Assembly (NCBI GenBank): GCA_003003925.1
Contig: PVWP01000007.1
Coordinates: 62,001-126,000 of the forward strand
Source of the DNA: Aphanothece cf. minutissima CCALA 015
Lineage (GTDB): Bacteria; Cyanobacteriota; Cyanobacteriia; PCC-6307; Cyanobiaceae
Length of the DNA: 64,000 nucleotides
Direction: 5' to 3'
Shown one piece after another: positions 10,261-20,342 of the stretch. The position numbers were made by a program, and so were the translations under genes. The notes under the pieces were generated by a model. It was given only the letters and a program-made list of their open reading frames with translations, had not been told where the DNA came from and did not search any database. Numbering within the stretch: the stretch's first letter is position 1; each line of letters opens with the position of its first letter.

Positions 10261-10662
10261 TCAGTAGACGTAGCAGAGCACTTCGCCGCCGACGCCCTGC
10301 TTGCGGGCATCACGGTCGCTCATCACACCCCGGGAGGTGGAGATGATCGCCACGCCGAGGCCGCCCAGCACCTTGGGCAGCTGGCGGGTGTTCTTGTAGA
10401 TGCGCAGGCCGGGCTTGCTCACCCGCTGCACGGAGCGGATGGTGGGCTGGCGGTGCTTGCCGCTGTACTTCAGCTCGAGCACCAGGTGGCGCTGCACACC
10501 TTCGCCTTCCTCGGCGATGGCGGCGATGAAGCCTTCCTGCTGCAGCACGTTGGCGATGCTGCGGGAGAGCCGGGAGGCGGGAATCCTGGTGCGCTCGTGG
10601 CGCTTCTCACTCGCATTGCGAAGGCGAGTGAGCATGTCTGAGATCGGGTCGTGGTTGGCCAT
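10261..10662 (-). CDS. rpsH: 30S ribosomal protein S8
   Basis: The 133-residue product starts [20 protein letters not shown] and ends with the S8 signature [21 protein letters not shown]8 binds 16S rRNA helix 21 and in many bacteria represses its own operon post-transcriptionally; whether it does so here cannot be seen. It lies between rplE and rplF. Confidence 0.97.
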   Translation of the reverse strand: MANHDPISDMLTRLRNASEKRHERTRIPASRLSRSIANVLQQEGFIAAIAEEGEGVQRHLVLELKYSGKHRQPTIRSVQRVSKPGLRIYKNTRQLPKVLGGLGVAIISTSRGVMSDRDARKQGVGGEVLCYVY

Positions 10663-10682
10663 GGTCGTGTCCGGGAGGGGGC

Positions 10683-11222
10683 TCAGGTATTGCGGAACGG
10701 CATTCCCATTTCGCGGAGGAGGGCCCGGCCCTCTTCGTCGTTACGGGCGTTGGTCACGATCGTGACGTCCATCCCCCGGATGGCATCGATCTTGTCGAAG
10801 GAGATCTCGGGGAAGATGATCTGCTCCCGGATCCCCAGGGTGTAGTTGCCCCGGCCGTCGAAGCTCTTCGGGCTCACGCCGCGGAAGTCGCGGATGCGCG
10901 GCAGCGCCAGGTGGATGAGTCGCTCGAGGAAGGCATACATCCGCTCGCCCCGCAGGGTGACGGCCACGCCGATCGGCATGCCCTGGCGGATCTTGAAGCC
11001 GGCGATGGCCTTCTTGGCGCGGGTCACCACCACCTTCTGACCGGTGATGGTCGCCAGTTCGGTGATCGAGGCCTCGAGGGCCTTGGCGTTCTGGGCGGCT
11101 TCACCGAGGCCCCGGTTGACGGTGACCTTGACCACCTTGGGAACCTCGTGGACGTTGGAGAGGTTGAGATCCTTCAGCAGCTTGGGCTGGATCGTCTCCC
11201 GGTAGCGCTGTTTGAGTGACAT
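10683..11222 (-). CDS. rplE: 50S ribosomal protein L5
   Basis: L5 binds 5S rRNA and contacts P-site tRNA. The 179-residue product starts [20 protein letters not shown] and contains [20 protein letters not shown] and the C-terminal [20 protein letters not shown]. Length is normal. A 122-bp G-rich gap, long for this operon, separates it from rplX. rpsN (S14), found here in many bacteria, is absent between rplE and rpsH. Confidence 0.97.
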   Translation of the reverse strand: MSLKQRYRETIQPKLLKDLNLSNVHEVPKVVKVTVNRGLGEAAQNAKALEASITELATITGQKVVVTRAKKAIAGFKIRQGMPIGVAVTLRGERMYAFLERLIHLALPRIRDFRGVSPKSFDGRGNYTLGIREQIIFPEISFDKIDAIRGMDVTIVTNARNDEEGRALLREMGMPFRNT

Positions 11223-11344
11223 GACGGGGGGATGGGGGGGCGCTTCTGGACGTGGTCAGAAGGCGGACGGGGGAGGGAGGCAGGGACGCGGAGCGTGGGG
11301 GACGTCGCGGGCTGGGGTGGGGGGAGCGACGTGGTGGGGGGCGG

Positions 11345-11701
11345 TCAGTCGAGCACCTCCCCGGTCTTCTTCAGACGGCGCTTCTTGCTGCCGTCCTCCT
11401 GGACGACGATCTCCACCCGGCTGGCCACCTTGTTGGCGGTGGAGTACAGCATCACGTTGGAGGCATGCAGAGACGCCTCTTCGGTGACGATGCGGCCGGT
11501 CTCGCCCTCCTGGGTGGGCTTGACGTGGCGGGTGCGCAGGTTGACGCCCTGCACGACGACACGGTTCTCGTTGGGCAGGGTGCGCAGCACCTCGCCGGTC
11601 TTGCCCTTGTCCTTGCCGGCGATCACCTGGACGGTGTCACCTTTGCGGATGCGCATCTTGATGCGCTGAACGGGCCGGGCCTTGGGGGTTGCGGTGGCCA
11701 T
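11345..11701 (-). CDS. rplX: 50S ribosomal protein L24
   Basis: The 118-residue product has the KOW motif region ([20 protein letters not shown]) and the family segment [21 protein letters not shown]24 is an assembly initiator of the large subunit. The rplN stop lies one base upstream of its ATG, so the two are tightly coupled. Confidence 0.97.
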   Translation of the reverse strand: MATATPKARPVQRIKMRIRKGDTVQVIAGKDKGKTGEVLRTLPNENRVVVQGVNLRTRHVKPTQEGETGRIVTEEASLHASNVMLYSTANKVASRVEIVVQEDGSKKRRLKKTGEVLD

Positions 11702-11702
11702 C

Positions 11703-12068
11703 TCAGATCACCTCCGGGGCGAGGGACACGATCTTGGTGAAGTTGCGCTCGCGCAGCTCCCGGGCGACCGGGCCGAAGACGCGGGTGCCCTTGGGGTTGT
11801 TGTCGTTGCCCAGGATCACCGCGGCGTTGTCGTCGAAGCGGATCGCGTTGCCGGTGTCCCGGCGCAGCGTGGCCCGGGTGCGCACCACCACGGCCTTGAC
11901 CACATCCGACTTCTTGACGCCCATGTTGGGCATGGCGTCCTTGACGGCGGCCACGATCACATCGCCCACGTGGGCGTAGCGACGGTTGGTGCCGAGCACC
12001 CGGATGCACTGGATGCGCTTGGCGCCGCTGTTGTCAGCGACGTTGAGGAAGGTTTCCTGCTGAATCAT
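11703..12068 (-). CDS. rplN: 50S ribosomal protein L14
   Basis: From the ATG at 12068 ([20 protein letters not shown]) it is 121 residues, with the L14 signature [20 protein letters not shown] and the end [19 protein letters not shown]14 forms part of an intersubunit bridge. The frame is open 34 codons upstream into the rpsQ gap, but those residues are proline-rich and not L14. Confidence 0.97.
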   Translation of the reverse strand: MIQQETFLNVADNSGAKRIQCIRVLGTNRRYAHVGDVIVAAVKDAMPNMGVKKSDVVKAVVVRTRATLRRDTGNAIRFDDNAAVILGNDNNPKGTRVFGPVARELRERNFTKIVSLAPEVI

Positions 12069-12078
12069 GGGGAGTTCC

Positions 12079-12330
12079 TCAGCCGGCGCTGGTGGTGGAG
12101 AGAACCTCAGCGACGGCCCAACGTTTGGTGCGGCTGAGGGGGCGGGTCTCGGTGATCCGGACCCGGTCACCCACGCGGCAGCTGTTGGCTTCGTCGTGGG
12201 CTTTGTAGCGGGTGGTGCGGCGGACGGTCTTCTGATAGATGGGATGGGGGAAGCGGTTTTCCACCGCCACCACCACCGTTTTGTCCATCTTGTCGCTGAC
12301 GACGGTGCCGACCCTTTCCTTGAGTGCCAT
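12079..12330 (-). CDS. rpsQ: 30S ribosomal protein S17
   Basis: An 83-residue OB-fold protein that binds 16S rRNA early in assembly. It starts [20 protein letters not shown] and has the S17 signature [20 protein letters not shown]. It lies between rpmC and rplN. Confidence 0.96.
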   Translation of the reverse strand: MALKERVGTVVSDKMDKTVVVAVENRFPHPIYQKTVRRTTRYKAHDEANSCRVGDRVRITETRPLSRTKRWAVAEVLSTTSAG

Positions 12331-12346
12331 GGGGATCGAGGGGGAA

Positions 12347-12559
12347 TCAGGAGGCGACGGTGGAGCGCTGGCGCTCCTGCTGCACCGTCAGCAGGTGGGC
12401 CAGCTTGATGCGGGCCTCCTTGAAGCGGTGCGGGTGCTCCAGACGGCGGGTGGCCTGCTGGAAGCGGAGGTCGAACAGTTCGCGACGGACGCCGTCGATC
12501 TGTTCGCCGATCTGGGCGTCGCTGAGCGAGCGCACATCGGTGATGGTGGGACGGGCCAT
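12347..12559 (-). CDS. rpmC: 50S ribosomal protein L29
   Basis: A 70-residue helical protein near the tunnel exit where trigger factor docks. It has the L29 pattern [20 protein letters not shown] followed by [19 protein letters not shown]. The rplP stop lies 2 bases upstream of its ATG. Confidence 0.95.
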   Translation of the reverse strand: MARPTITDVRSLSDAQIGEQIDGVRRELFDLRFQQATRRLEHPHRFKEARIKLAHLLTVQQERQRSTVAS

Positions 12560-12561
12560 GG

Positions 12562-13020
12562 TCAGGACTCGACGGCGAGGGCGGGTTCGGGGGCGGCTGC
12601 CTCCTGATCGGCCAGGGCGAGGAACTTCGTCTTGACCGGCAGTTTGTACTGGGCCAGACGCATGGCTTCCTTGGCGATCTGGGGGGTGATCTCCGGACCG
12701 CCCATCTCGAAGAGAATGCGGCCCGGCTTGATCACGGCCACCCAGAATTCCGGGTTGCCCTTACCGGAACCCATGCGGGTTTCGGCCGGCCGCATGGTGA
12801 CGGGCTTGTCGGGGAAGATCCGGATCCAGATCTTCCCGCCCCGCTTGACGTAGCGGGTCATGGCGCGGCGGCTGGCCTCGATCTGGCGGGAGGTGATCCA
12901 CCCGCACTCCTGGGCCTGCAGGGCGAAATCGCCGAAGGCGATGGTGTTGCCGCGCGTGGCGATGCCGCGCATGCGGCCTCGCTGCTGCTTTCGGAACTTG
13001 ACGCGTTTTGGACTCAGCAT
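12562..13020 (-). CDS. rplP: 50S ribosomal protein L16
   Basis: L16 helps position A-site tRNA. The 152-residue product starts [20 protein letters not shown], with [20 protein letters not shown] and [20 protein letters not shown] as in the family. The last dozen residues ([13 protein letters not shown]) extend slightly beyond the common length. Confidence 0.97.
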   Translation of the reverse strand: MLSPKRVKFRKQQRGRMRGIATRGNTIAFGDFALQAQECGWITSRQIEASRRAMTRYVKRGGKIWIRIFPDKPVTMRPAETRMGSGKGNPEFWVAVIKPGRILFEMGGPEITPQIAKEAMRLAQYKLPVKTKFLALADQEAAAPEPALAVES

Positions 13021-13036
13021 GGTTCAGGCCTCCTGA

Positions 13037-13765
13037 TCACTCCTCGTTGGAGCGGTCTTCGAACTGTTGCGGCCGGCGGTTGGCGCGGCGTTTCGGTGCT
13101 CCACCCACGGGCAGCTGGTCCTGCTGACCGGGAAGCACCTCCCCTTTGAACACCCAGACCTTGATGCCCAGCACCCCGTACGTGGTGGTGGCCACCTTGG
13201 TGGCGTAGTCGATGTCGGCGCGGAGCGTGTGCAGGGGCACGCGACCCTCGCGGGTCCACTCCGTCCGGGCGATCTCGGCGCCGTTGAGGCGGCCGCTCAC
13301 CTGGAGCTTGAGACCCAGCACCCCGGCCCGCTGGGCGCGCTGCACCGCCATGCGCATGACGCGCCGGAAGGCCACCCGCTTCTCCAGCTGCTGGGCGATG
13401 TACTCGGCCAGCAGGAAGGCGTCGGCGTCGACCCGTTCCACCTCGACCACATTGATGCGCACCTGACGGTGGGCGTCGCCGAGGGTCTTCTGGATGCCGG
13501 TGCGCAGCTCCTCGATGCCGCTGCCCTGGCGACCCACGAGAACGCCCGGACGGGCGGTCTTGAGTTCCACTTCGAGCTGGTCGGCCTTACGGGCGATCAG
13601 CACGTCGCTGATGCCGGCGGCGGCGTACTTCTTGTTGATGAACGACCGGATCCGGTCGTCCTCCTGAAGGAGGACGGGGTAGGTCTTGCTTGGGGCGTAC
13701 CAGCGGGAGCGGTGGTCCTGGGTGATCCCCAGGCGCAGGCCGGTTGGATGGATCTTGTGTCCCAT
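13037..13765 (-). CDS. rpsC: 30S ribosomal protein S3
   Basis: From the ATG at 13765 ([20 protein letters not shown]) it is 242 residues. An N-terminal KH domain is followed by the C-terminal S3 domain with [20 protein letters not shown] and [21 protein letters not shown]3 lines the mRNA entry channel and has helicase activity together with S4 and S5. The tail is basic and variable. Confidence 0.97.
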   Translation of the reverse strand: MGHKIHPTGLRLGITQDHRSRWYAPSKTYPVLLQEDDRIRSFINKKYAAAGISDVLIARKADQLEVELKTARPGVLVGRQGSGIEELRTGIQKTLGDAHRQVRINVVEVERVDADAFLLAEYIAQQLEKRVAFRRVMRMAVQRAQRAGVLGLKLQVSGRLNGAEIARTEWTREGRVPLHTLRADIDYATKVATTTYGVLGIKVWVFKGEVLPGQQDQLPVGGAPKRRANRRPQQFEDRSNEE

Positions 13766-13784
13766 CGGGCGGTGTCCTCGGGGG

Positions 13785-14144
13785 TCAGGCGGTGGGCGCT
13801 GCCACAGCAATGCTGATGTGGCAGGTTTGCTTTTTGATGGCGTAGGCGCGGCCCTGGGCCCGGGGCCGGAACCGCTTCAGGGAGGGTCCCATGTCGGCGC
13901 TGGCCTGGCTGATGACCAGGGTGGCCGGATCGAGGCCGAGGTTGTGCTCGGCATTGGCGACCGCGGAGCGGAGCACCTTGGTGATCGGGCCCGTGGAGCG
14001 GTAGGGCATGAACTCGAGCATGATCAGGGCGTCGCGGTAGGTGCGACCCCGGATCTGATCGAGAACCCGGCGCACCTTGGACACGGAACCGCGGATGAAG
14101 CGGCCGTGGGCCAGGGCCTGGGTGTCGGGTGTGGTGGTTGCCAT
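13785..14144 (-). CDS. rplV: 50S ribosomal protein L22
   Basis: The 119-residue product has the L22 core [20 protein letters not shown] and the C-terminal [20 protein letters not shown], which in known ribosomes forms the hairpin lining the exit tunnel. It lies 4 bp behind rpsS. Confidence 0.97.
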   Translation of the reverse strand: MATTTPDTQALAHGRFIRGSVSKVRRVLDQIRGRTYRDALIMLEFMPYRSTGPITKVLRSAVANAEHNLGLDPATLVISQASADMGPSLKRFRPRAQGRAYAIKKQTCHISIAVAAPTA

Positions 14145-14148
14145 CGGA

Positions 14149-14424
14149 TCAGCGGCCTCCCTTCTTGTCTTTGATGTGACCGCGGAACGTGCGGGTGGGG
14201 GCGAATTCGCCCAGCTTGTGGCCCACCATCTGCTCCGTCACGTAGACGGGCACGTGGGCCTTGCCGTTGTGAACGGCAATGGTGTGGCCGATCATCATCG
14301 GCAGGATGGTGGAGGCCCGTGACCAGGTCTTGATCACGGTCTTGTCGTCGGCAGCGTTCTGCTTCTCCACCTTGCGGAGCAGGTGGTCGGCGACGAACGG
14401 GCCTTTCTTGAGTGAGCGTCCCAT
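14149..14424 (-). CDS. rpsS: 30S ribosomal protein S19
   Basis: A 91-residue protein starting [20 protein letters not shown] with the signature [21 protein letters not shown]19 pairs with S13 in the head of the small subunit. It lies between rplB and rplV. Confidence 0.97.
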   Translation of the reverse strand: MGRSLKKGPFVADHLLRKVEKQNAADDKTVIKTWSRASTILPMMIGHTIAVHNGKAHVPVYVTEQMVGHKLGEFAPTRTFRGHIKDKKGGR

Positions 14425-14459
14425 GGCGGATCAGGCGAACAGCAGAGCGGTGTGGGTCA

Positions 14460-15323
14460 TCAGGAGTCGCGTCCGCCACGGCTCCGTTTGGAGGTGCGGC
14501 GTCGTTTCCGCAGCACGAACCGGTTGCTCGGCTTGTTGCGCTTGCGGGTCTTGAGGCCCAGGGCGGGTTTGCCCCAGGGCGTGACCGGACCGGAACGGCC
14601 GATCGGTGCCCGGCCCTCACCACCACCGTGGGGGTGGTCGCAGGGGTTCATCACGCTGCCGCGCACTTCCGGACGGCGGCCCAGCCAACGCTTGCGACCG
14701 GCCTTGCCCAGGCTGGTGTTGCGCTGCTCGGCGTTGCCCACTTCACCGAGGGTGGCGTAGCACTCGCGGCGCACCAGCCGCACCTCGGTGGAGGGCAGCT
14801 TGAGGGCGACGTAGTCCCCTTCCTTGGCCACCACCTGGGCGCTGGCCCCGGCGGTGCGGACCATCTGACCGCCGCGACCGGCGTAGAGCTCCACGTTGTG
14901 GACGCTCGAGCCCAGGGGGATGGCCGAGAGCGGCAGGGCGTTGCCGTTCTCGATCGGGGCGTCCGGGCCGGAGATGACGCTCTGACCCACCGCCACGTTG
15001 GCGGGGGCGAGGATGTAGCGCTTCTCGCCGTCGGTGTAATAGAGCAGCGCCAGACGGGCGTTGCGGTGCGGGTCGTAGTGGATCGCGGCCACCTTGGCGC
15101 TCACCCCGTGCTTGTCGCGACGGAAGTCGACGATGCGGTAGAGGCGCTTGTGGCCACCGCCGCGGTGGCGGCAGGTGATCACGCCGCGGTTGTTGCGGCC
15201 CTTGTGGCGGTGCTTGGACACCACCAGGCCCCGTTCCCGGTTCTTGCCCGTGATGTCACTGAAATCAGTGACGACCAGCGTGCGGGTGCCGGGGGTGTTG
15301 GGCCTGTAGTTGCGGATTGCCAT
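14460..15323 (-). CDS. rplB: 50S ribosomal protein L2
   Basis: L2 is needed for subunit association and for a functional peptidyl-transferase centre. The 287-residue product starts [20 protein letters not shown] and contains the near-invariant [20 protein letters not shown]. The C-terminus is basic ([14 protein letters not shown]). It follows rplW by 15 bp. Confidence 0.98.
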   Translation of the reverse strand: MAIRNYRPNTPGTRTLVVTDFSDITGKNRERGLVVSKHRHKGRNNRGVITCRHRGGGHKRLYRIVDFRRDKHGVSAKVAAIHYDPHRNARLALLYYTDGEKRYILAPANVAVGQSVISGPDAPIENGNALPLSAIPLGSSVHNVELYAGRGGQMVRTAGASAQVVAKEGDYVALKLPSTEVRLVRRECYATLGEVGNAEQRNTSLGKAGRKRWLGRRPEVRGSVMNPCDHPHGGGEGRAPIGRSGPVTPWGKPALGLKTRKRNKPSNRFVLRKRRRTSKRSRGGRDS

Positions 15324-15338
15324 GACGTTTCAGACCCC

Positions 15339-15641
15339 TCAGGACTCAGGGAACAACTGGATGGCGTTGCCTTCGGCAAGGCGCACCACCGCTTTCTTCA
15401 CTTGGGCGCGTTTGCCGGCGAAGCGCCCCACCCGACGGGTGCGGCGGGGGGGATTCATGGTGCTGACGCCGACGACCTTGACATCGAACAGGTGTTCGAC
15501 GGCCGCCTTGATGTCGGGCTTGGCGGCCCGATGGTCCACCTCGAAGGTGTACTGGTTGATCTCGATGGCGCGGGTGGCCTTCTCGGTGATCAGCGGGCGA
15601 CGGATCACGTCCGCCAGCCGGCCTGCAAAACGCTCAGACAT
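15339..15641 (-). CDS. rplW: 50S ribosomal protein L23
   Basis: L23 is at the tunnel exit and is a docking site for trigger factor and SRP. From the ATG at 15641 ([20 protein letters not shown]) it is 100 residues, with the L23 core [20 protein letters not shown] and the loop [20 protein letters not shown]. It overlaps the end of rplD by 8 bp. Confidence 0.96.
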   Translation of the reverse strand: MSERFAGRLADVIRRPLITEKATRAIEINQYTFEVDHRAAKPDIKAAVEHLFDVKVVGVSTMNPPRRTRRVGRFAGKRAQVKKAVVRLAEGNAIQLFPES

Positions 15642-16269
15642 CGCCGTAGACCTCCTGAATCTTCGCCAGTGCCTCTTCGCTGAGCACCAGCTTGTTGGCA
15701 TGGAGCAGATCGAACACGTTGAGCTGATCGGCGGCGATCAGCTTCACCTTCTCGAGGTTGCGCACCGAGCGGGAGACCACATCGGAAGCGCCGTCGAGGA
15801 TGAGCAGCACCTTGGCGCCGGCGTCGATGCCGAAGCGGGCCAGGGCGGCGGTGATCTCCTTCGTCTTGGGGGTGTCGAGCCCTTCGGCGAAGCCCTTCAC
15901 CACGGTGATGTCCGCGACGCGGCTCATCAGGGCGGTGCGCAGGGCCAGGCGGCGCTCCTTGCGGTTCATCGCCACCGCATAGCTGCGGGGCTTGGGTCCG
16001 AAGATCACGCCGCCACCGGGGCGCAGGGGGGTGCGGATGGAACCCTGGCGGGCCCGGCCGGTGCCCTTCTGCTTGTAGGGCTTGCGGCCGCCACCGGCCA
16101 CTTCGGCCCGGGTGAGGGTGCTGGCGGTGCCCTGACGGGCGTGGGCCAGCTGGCGGACAACGGCGCGGTGCAGCAGGCCGTTGGCGGATGTCTCCTTGGC
16201 GACCTTGAGGTCGAGGGGAGCCTTGCCGCTCTCCTTGCCTTGCCAGTCGCGGATCACACAGTCAGTCAT
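15634..16269 (-). CDS. rplD: 50S ribosomal protein L4
   Basis: L4 contacts 23S rRNA near the tunnel constriction. The 211-residue product has the tunnel-loop region [20 protein letters not shown] and [20 protein letters not shown]. It starts [20 protein letters not shown], 11 bp after rplC. Confidence 0.97.
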   Translation of the reverse strand: MTDCVIRDWQGKESGKAPLDLKVAKETSANGLLHRAVVRQLAHARQGTASTLTRAEVAGGGRKPYKQKGTGRARQGSIRTPLRPGGGVIFGPKPRSYAVAMNRKERRLALRTALMSRVADITVVKGFAEGLDTPKTKEITAALARFGIDAGAKVLLILDGASDVVSRSVRNLEKVKLIAADQLNVFDLLHANKLVLSEEALAKIQEVYGDV

Positions 16270-16280
16270 GGGTGTTCTCC

Positions 16281-16928
16281 TCAGTTCGCTGCGGGGACGC
16301 CCACCCGCCGGGCCGGGCGGATGTCGAGCAGGGCGCCGGGCTTGCCGGGAACCGAGCCCTTGACCACGAGCAGATTGCGTTCCGCATCCACCTTGAGGAT
16401 GGTGAGGCCGCGGGTGGTGATCTGCTTGCCGCCGTAACGGCCGGCCATCCGCTTGCCGGGGTAGACCCGGCCGGGGGTGGTGCCGGCGCCGGTGGAACCC
16501 GGTTCGCGGTGGTTCTTCGAGCCGTGGCTCATCGGACCGCGGCTGAAGCCGTGGCGCTTCTGGTAGCCCGAGAAGCCGCGGCCGATCGTGTCGCCGCTGA
16601 CGTCGACCTTCTGGCCGGGGGCGAAGTCACCGACGGTGACGGCGGCCCCGAGCTCGAGGCCGTCGATGGCCTCCAGCCGGTACTCCTTGAGGTGCCGCAG
16701 GGGCGCCTCGCCGGATTTGGCCAGGTGGCCCTTGGCGGGCTTGTTGACGAGCTTGTCGCGCGTCTCGCCGAAGCCGAGCTGCACCGCGGTGTAGCCGTCG
16801 GTGGCTTCGCTCTTGAGTTGGGTGATGCGGCAGGGACCCGCTTCGATCAGGGTGACCGGAATGGATTTGCCTTCTTCGTCGAAGAACTGGGACATACCCA
16901 GCTTCTTCCCGAGAATGCCGATGGACAT
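16281..16928 (-). CDS. rplC: 50S ribosomal protein L3
   Basis: First gene of this operon; rpsJ (S10) is not adjacent, which fits cyanobacteria, where it lies with tuf. The 215-residue product starts [20 protein letters not shown] and has the L3 signature [20 protein letters not shown] and [21 protein letters not shown]3 is an assembly initiator of the large subunit. Confidence 0.97.
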   Translation of the reverse strand: MSIGILGKKLGMSQFFDEEGKSIPVTLIEAGPCRITQLKSEATDGYTAVQLGFGETRDKLVNKPAKGHLAKSGEAPLRHLKEYRLEAIDGLELGAAVTVGDFAPGQKVDVSGDTIGRGFSGYQKRHGFSRGPMSHGSKNHREPGSTGAGTTPGRVYPGKRMAGRYGGKQITTRGLTILKVDAERNLLVVKGSVPGKPGALLDIRPARRVGVPAAN

Positions 16929-17340
16929 GGGAGGGAGAACAACACCAGCTGGACAGCCGCGGCGTGCCGCCAGGGATGGGGACCGAGGCTCGACATCCGA
17001 GGGGGACCCGCTGGGCGGCGGGGGGGCTGAATTCGTGGAATCGCAGATCGACCCGAGGGTCAGGAGCTAGCGAGGCGAATCAGCGGGCTGGGACTTGCCG
17101 GGGGCGGTAGGGCCTCTGGCAGTATCCCGACGGTCACGGCAGCGACGAGCGCTGCAGGAGTCGTACGGGCCGGGAAGGGTTCGTCACCACTGACGGACCC
17201 CGTACCGTTCTCTGGAGGCCCGGCTAGCGGACGGGCACAGATCTTCGGCACAAGAGACAACAGTACCCCATGGTGTGCACCACCACCCCTGGGACCCGCA
17301 TCGGCTGCCAGACTCAGCCCCGATTCGCCTGCCGCTCCCG
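16929..17340. other. 412-bp divergent intergenic region, rplC / ndhN
   Basis: This gap separates the 5' end of the minus-strand ribosomal operon from plus-strand ndhN, so it must hold the promoter or promoters of about 30 translation genes and the ndhN-antiporter-ldpA cluster. I see no convincing -35/-10 pair, riboswitch or tRNA. Open frames inside it are short and not family-like. A ribosomal-protein leader could be hidden here, but I cannot support one by eye. Confidence 0.5.
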
Positions 17341-17802
17341 ATGCCCCTGCTGATGACCGGCCGTGGTTTCCGCACCGAGCTGGAGCGCTGCGGTGCCCTC
17401 GCCCTGTTCGTTCCGCTGGAGGGAGGCGCCGAGACCCGGCTGCTGCGGCGGCTGCGGGCGGCCGGCTACCGGGCCCACCTCACCTCCGCCCGCGGGCTGG
17501 GGGATCCGGAGGCCTACCTGATGCAGCTGCACGGCATCCGGCCGCCCCACCTGGGCCACCACAGCGTCGGCCGGGCCGCCGCCGTGGGTGAGGTGCAGCG
17601 GGTCATGCCCCAGCTGGGCCCTGCCCTGGCCGGCGACGGGCCGGTGCTCCTCTGGCTCCTGGAGGGCCAGGTGCTCAGCAGTTCCGAGCTGGCTGCCCTC
17701 TGCGAGCTCTGCCGCCGCGAACCCCGTCTGAAGCTGGTGGTGGAGATGGGCGGCGCCCGGGCCCTCCGCTGGCAGCCCCTCGAGCAGCTCCTGCCCGCCT
17801 GA
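17341..17802 (+). CDS. ndhN: NAD(P)H-quinone oxidoreductase subunit N
   Basis: NdhN is an oxygenic-photosynthesis-specific subunit of the thylakoid NDH-1 complex, which takes electrons from ferredoxin for cyclic flow, respiration and CO2 uptake. The 153-residue product from ATG 17341 ([20 protein letters not shown]) has the family runs [33 protein letters not shown] and [15 protein letters not shown], ending [11 protein letters not shown]. The 22 codons upstream in frame are proline/histidine-rich and not NdhN. Confidence 0.95.
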   Translation: MPLLMTGRGFRTELERCGALALFVPLEGGAETRLLRRLRAAGYRAHLTSARGLGDPEAYLMQLHGIRPPHLGHHSVGRAAAVGEVQRVMPQLGPALAGDGPVLLWLLEGQVLSSSELAALCELCRREPRLKLVVEMGGARALRWQPLEQLLPA

Positions 17803-17849
17803 ACTGAGTCCACCCCATAGCCTGGGCCCGTTCCGCGGACTCCAGGGCC

Positions 17850-19109
17850 TTGAGTGAGCGGCTCGGATTGATCTGGGGTTCGGCCTTCTTCGCCGGCTCC
17901 CTGGCCCAGGCCACCGCCTGGCTCACCGGCCAGCCGGCGGTGGTGCTTCTGCTGGCGATCGGTCTGCTGACGGGCCATGCCGGTTTCGATCTGGTCCATC
18001 CCGAGAACCTGGGCGCCGGTCTGGAGCCCCTGGTCGGCCTGCTGGTGAGCCTGGTGCTCTTCGACGGGGGGCTCAACCTGCGCCTGGCCGGCCGCGATCT
18101 GCAGCGGTCGGTGCTGCAGCTGGTGCTGGTGCGCCTGGTGCTCGGCCTTCCCCTGGCGGCCCTGCTGGCCCACCTCCTGGCGGGCCTGCCCTGGTCCCTG
18201 GCGCTGGTCTACGGCGCCATCGCCCTGGCCACCGGCCCCACCGTGGTCACCCCGATGGTGCGCCAGCTGCGCCTGGCGCCGAAGCTGGGTCAGCTGCTGG
18301 AGGCCGAGGGGCTGATCCTCGAGCCGGTCAGTGCCGTGCTCGGCCTGGTGCTGCTCCAGGTGACCCTGGGGGACCTGGGCAGCTGGCAGGAGGTGGCCTC
18401 CCGCCTGCTGCTGCGCCTCGGGGGCGGGGTGGTCCTCGGCGGGCTCGCCGGGCTGCTGCTCTCGGAGGCCCTTCGGCGGCTGGGTGCCGTCGCGGCCTCC
18501 CGCGGGGGCGAGGGGGCGCCCGCCGCCGGAGGGAACGGGCTGGAGCTGCAGCTCACCCTCGGCGTGCTGTTTCTGATGTTCAGCGGCTGTGAGGCCCTGC
18601 TGCCGGAGTCGGGCCTGCCGGCGGCGGTGAGCGCCGGGGTGGTGGTGGGGCTCCGCCTCGATGCGGCCGCCAGCCAGCTCGACGAGCTGATCCGCCAGCT
18701 GGCCATGCTGGCCATCACGGTGCTGTTTCCCCTGCTGGCGGCCGATGTCTCCTGGGCCGAGCTGAGCCCCCTCGGCCTGGGCGGCCTGGGCTGTGTGCTG
18801 GGCCTGATGCTGATCCGCTGGCCCCTGATCCAGCTCACCGGCATCGGGCTCCCCAGCCTCGACTGGAAGGAGAAGGCCCTGCTCAGCTGGATCGCTCCGC
18901 GGGGCATCGTCACCGCGGCGGTGGTGAGCCTGTTCGCCCTCGAGCTCGACCGGGCCGAGGTCCCCGGCGGCGCCACCCTCAAGGGGCTGGTGTTCCTGAC
19001 CATCCTGATGACCGTGGGCCTGCAGGGGTTCAGCGCCCCCTGGCTGGTGCAGCGCCTCGGGCTGGCCCAGCCCGAGGTCGCGCCGGAGCTGCCCGGCGGG
19101 ACCGGCTGA
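17850..19109 (+). CDS. CPA1-type cation:proton antiporter
   Basis: The 419-residue product has about a dozen hydrophobic segments and belongs to the NhaP-like Na+(K+)/H+ antiporters. The diagnostic motif is ALATGPTVVTPMVRQLRL, where many relatives have a TDP variant. A second conserved stretch is WIAPRGIVTAAVVSLFAL near residue 350. It has no C-terminal RCK/TrkA domain, so ion binding by such a domain is unlikely. The apparent start is a TTG at 17850 (MSERLGLIWG). It lies 47 bp after ndhN and 10 bp before the ldpA region, so it is probably cotranscribed with both. The ion transported cannot be told. Confidence 0.85.
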   Translation: MSERLGLIWGSAFFAGSLAQATAWLTGQPAVVLLLAIGLLTGHAGFDLVHPENLGAGLEPLVGLLVSLVLFDGGLNLRLAGRDLQRSVLQLVLVRLVLGLPLAALLAHLLAGLPWSLALVYGAIALATGPTVVTPMVRQLRLAPKLGQLLEAEGLILEPVSAVLGLVLLQVTLGDLGSWQEVASRLLLRLGGGVVLGGLAGLLLSEALRRLGAVAASRGGEGAPAAGGNGLELQLTLGVLFLMFSGCEALLPESGLPAAVSAGVVVGLRLDAAASQLDELIRQLAMLAITVLFPLLAADVSWAELSPLGLGGLGCVLGLMLIRWPLIQLTGIGLPSLDWKEKALLSWIAPRGIVTAAVVSLFALELDRAEVPGGATLKGLVFLTILMTVGLQGFSAPWLVQRLGLAQPEVAPELPGGTG

Positions 19110-19152
19110 GGGCCCCCCGGTGGCAGGATCGGACGTTCCCCGCGCGCCAGCC

Positions 19153-20244
19153 ATGGGTGCCTTGCCACGGGGCCCTGCGCCGATGCTCCGGCAGGATCCC
19201 GAGCAGGCCCTGGCCGCCGGCGGCTGGGTGAAGCTGATCGGCGGGGCCAGCAACCAGGATCTGGCCGCCATCGAGGACCTGGCCGGCATCCATGCCCTGG
19301 CCGGGGTCCACTGCATCGATGTGGCCGCCGATCCGGCGGTGGTGGCCGCGGCGCGGCGGGGCATGGCCTGGGCCGAGGCCAGGGGCGCGACCCGTCCCTG
19401 GCTGATGGTCAGCCTCAGTGACGGCCTCGACCCCCACTTCCGCAAGGCCTGGTTCGATCCGGACCGCTGTCCGCCCGCCTGCCCCCGGCCCTGCGAGCGG
19501 GTCTGCCCCGCCCTTGCGATCGGCGGCACGGGGGTGGTGGAGGAGCGCTGCTACGGCTGTGGCCGCTGCCTGCCGGCCTGTCCCCTGGGGCTGATCGAGG
19601 AGCGCAGCCAGGTGCTGGAGGCGGCCGGCGTGGGCCCGCTGCTGGCGCAGCTGGCCCCGGACGCCGTGGAGCTCCACACCCGGCCGGGGCGGCTGGAGGC
19701 CTTCAGTGATCGGGTGGCCCAGCTGGCCGCCAGCGGGGTGCCGCTGCGCCGGGTGGCGGTCAGCGCCGCCCTGGAGGGAGGGGCGACGGTGGATGGGCTG
19801 GCGGCGGAGCTCTGGCAGCGGTTCCGGCTGCTGCGTGAGGCCGGCTTCCGGCCCCTCTGGCAGCTGGACGGCCGGCCGATGAGCGGCGATGTGGGGGCCG
19901 GCACGGCCCATGCGGCGGTGGGCCTGCTGGAGCGGCTGGGGCCGCTGGCGCCGCCGGGACCGCTGCAGCTGGCCGGCGGCACCAACGCCCACACCCTGGC
20001 GGTGCTGGCCCGCTCCCCTGCGGCCGGGCCCCGGGCGGCCGGGGTGGCTGGGGTCGCCTTTGGGGGGGTGGCCCGCCGCCAGCTCCAGCCCCTGCTGCAG
20101 GAGGCCCAGGCCGAGGGGCGGCGGCTGCTCGACCTCCCCCTGCTCTGGCCCCGGGCCCTGGCCCTCGCCGAAGCGCTGGTGGCCCCCTGGCTGGCCCGCG
20201 GCGTCGCCGCCCCCCGGGGTCTGGCGGGCCCCGGGCCCGGCTAG
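19153..20244 (+). CDS. ldpA: Light-dependent period protein LdpA-like iron-sulfur protein
   Basis: LdpA relays redox and light state to the cyanobacterial Kai clock. The protein has the family N-terminus GGWVKLIGGASNQDLAAIED and GVHCIDVAADPAVVAAARRG. Two ferredoxin-like cysteine sets follow at about residues 106/110/114/118 and 133/136/139/143, fitting two [4Fe-4S] clusters. The C-terminal half matches the LdpA-specific domain (AGGTNAHTLAVL). Starts at 19120 (GTG), 19153 (ATG) and 19183 (ATG) are all possible; homology begins after the last. Neighbour ndhN also belongs to photosynthetic redox control. Confidence 0.9.
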   Translation: MGALPRGPAPMLRQDPEQALAAGGWVKLIGGASNQDLAAIEDLAGIHALAGVHCIDVAADPAVVAAARRGMAWAEARGATRPWLMVSLSDGLDPHFRKAWFDPDRCPPACPRPCERVCPALAIGGTGVVEERCYGCGRCLPACPLGLIEERSQVLEAAGVGPLLAQLAPDAVELHTRPGRLEAFSDRVAQLAASGVPLRRVAVSAALEGGATVDGLAAELWQRFRLLREAGFRPLWQLDGRPMSGDVGAGTAHAAVGLLERLGPLAPPGPLQLAGGTNAHTLAVLARSPAAGPRAAGVAGVAFGGVARRQLQPLLQEAQAEGRRLLDLPLLWPRALALAEALVAPWLARGVAAPRGLAGPGPG

Positions 20245-20342
20245 AACGAACGGGCAGCTCCCCCCGCCGCCCCCTGGAGCCTTCGCCTCCCCCTTCCCTT
20301 TCCCCCCAGCGGGTCACTGACGACCTGGACCGTCTGCTGGCC

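Noticed and set aside
11223..11344. Hidden gene or regulatory RNA in the rplX-rplE gap
   Set aside because: Only a G-rich spacer with no open frame of family type and no convincing hairpin-plus-T-run.
17514..19529. 671-codon minus-strand frame over the antiporter
   Set aside because: Gln/Gly/Pro-rich antisense shadow; the opposite strand carries an obvious membrane transporter.
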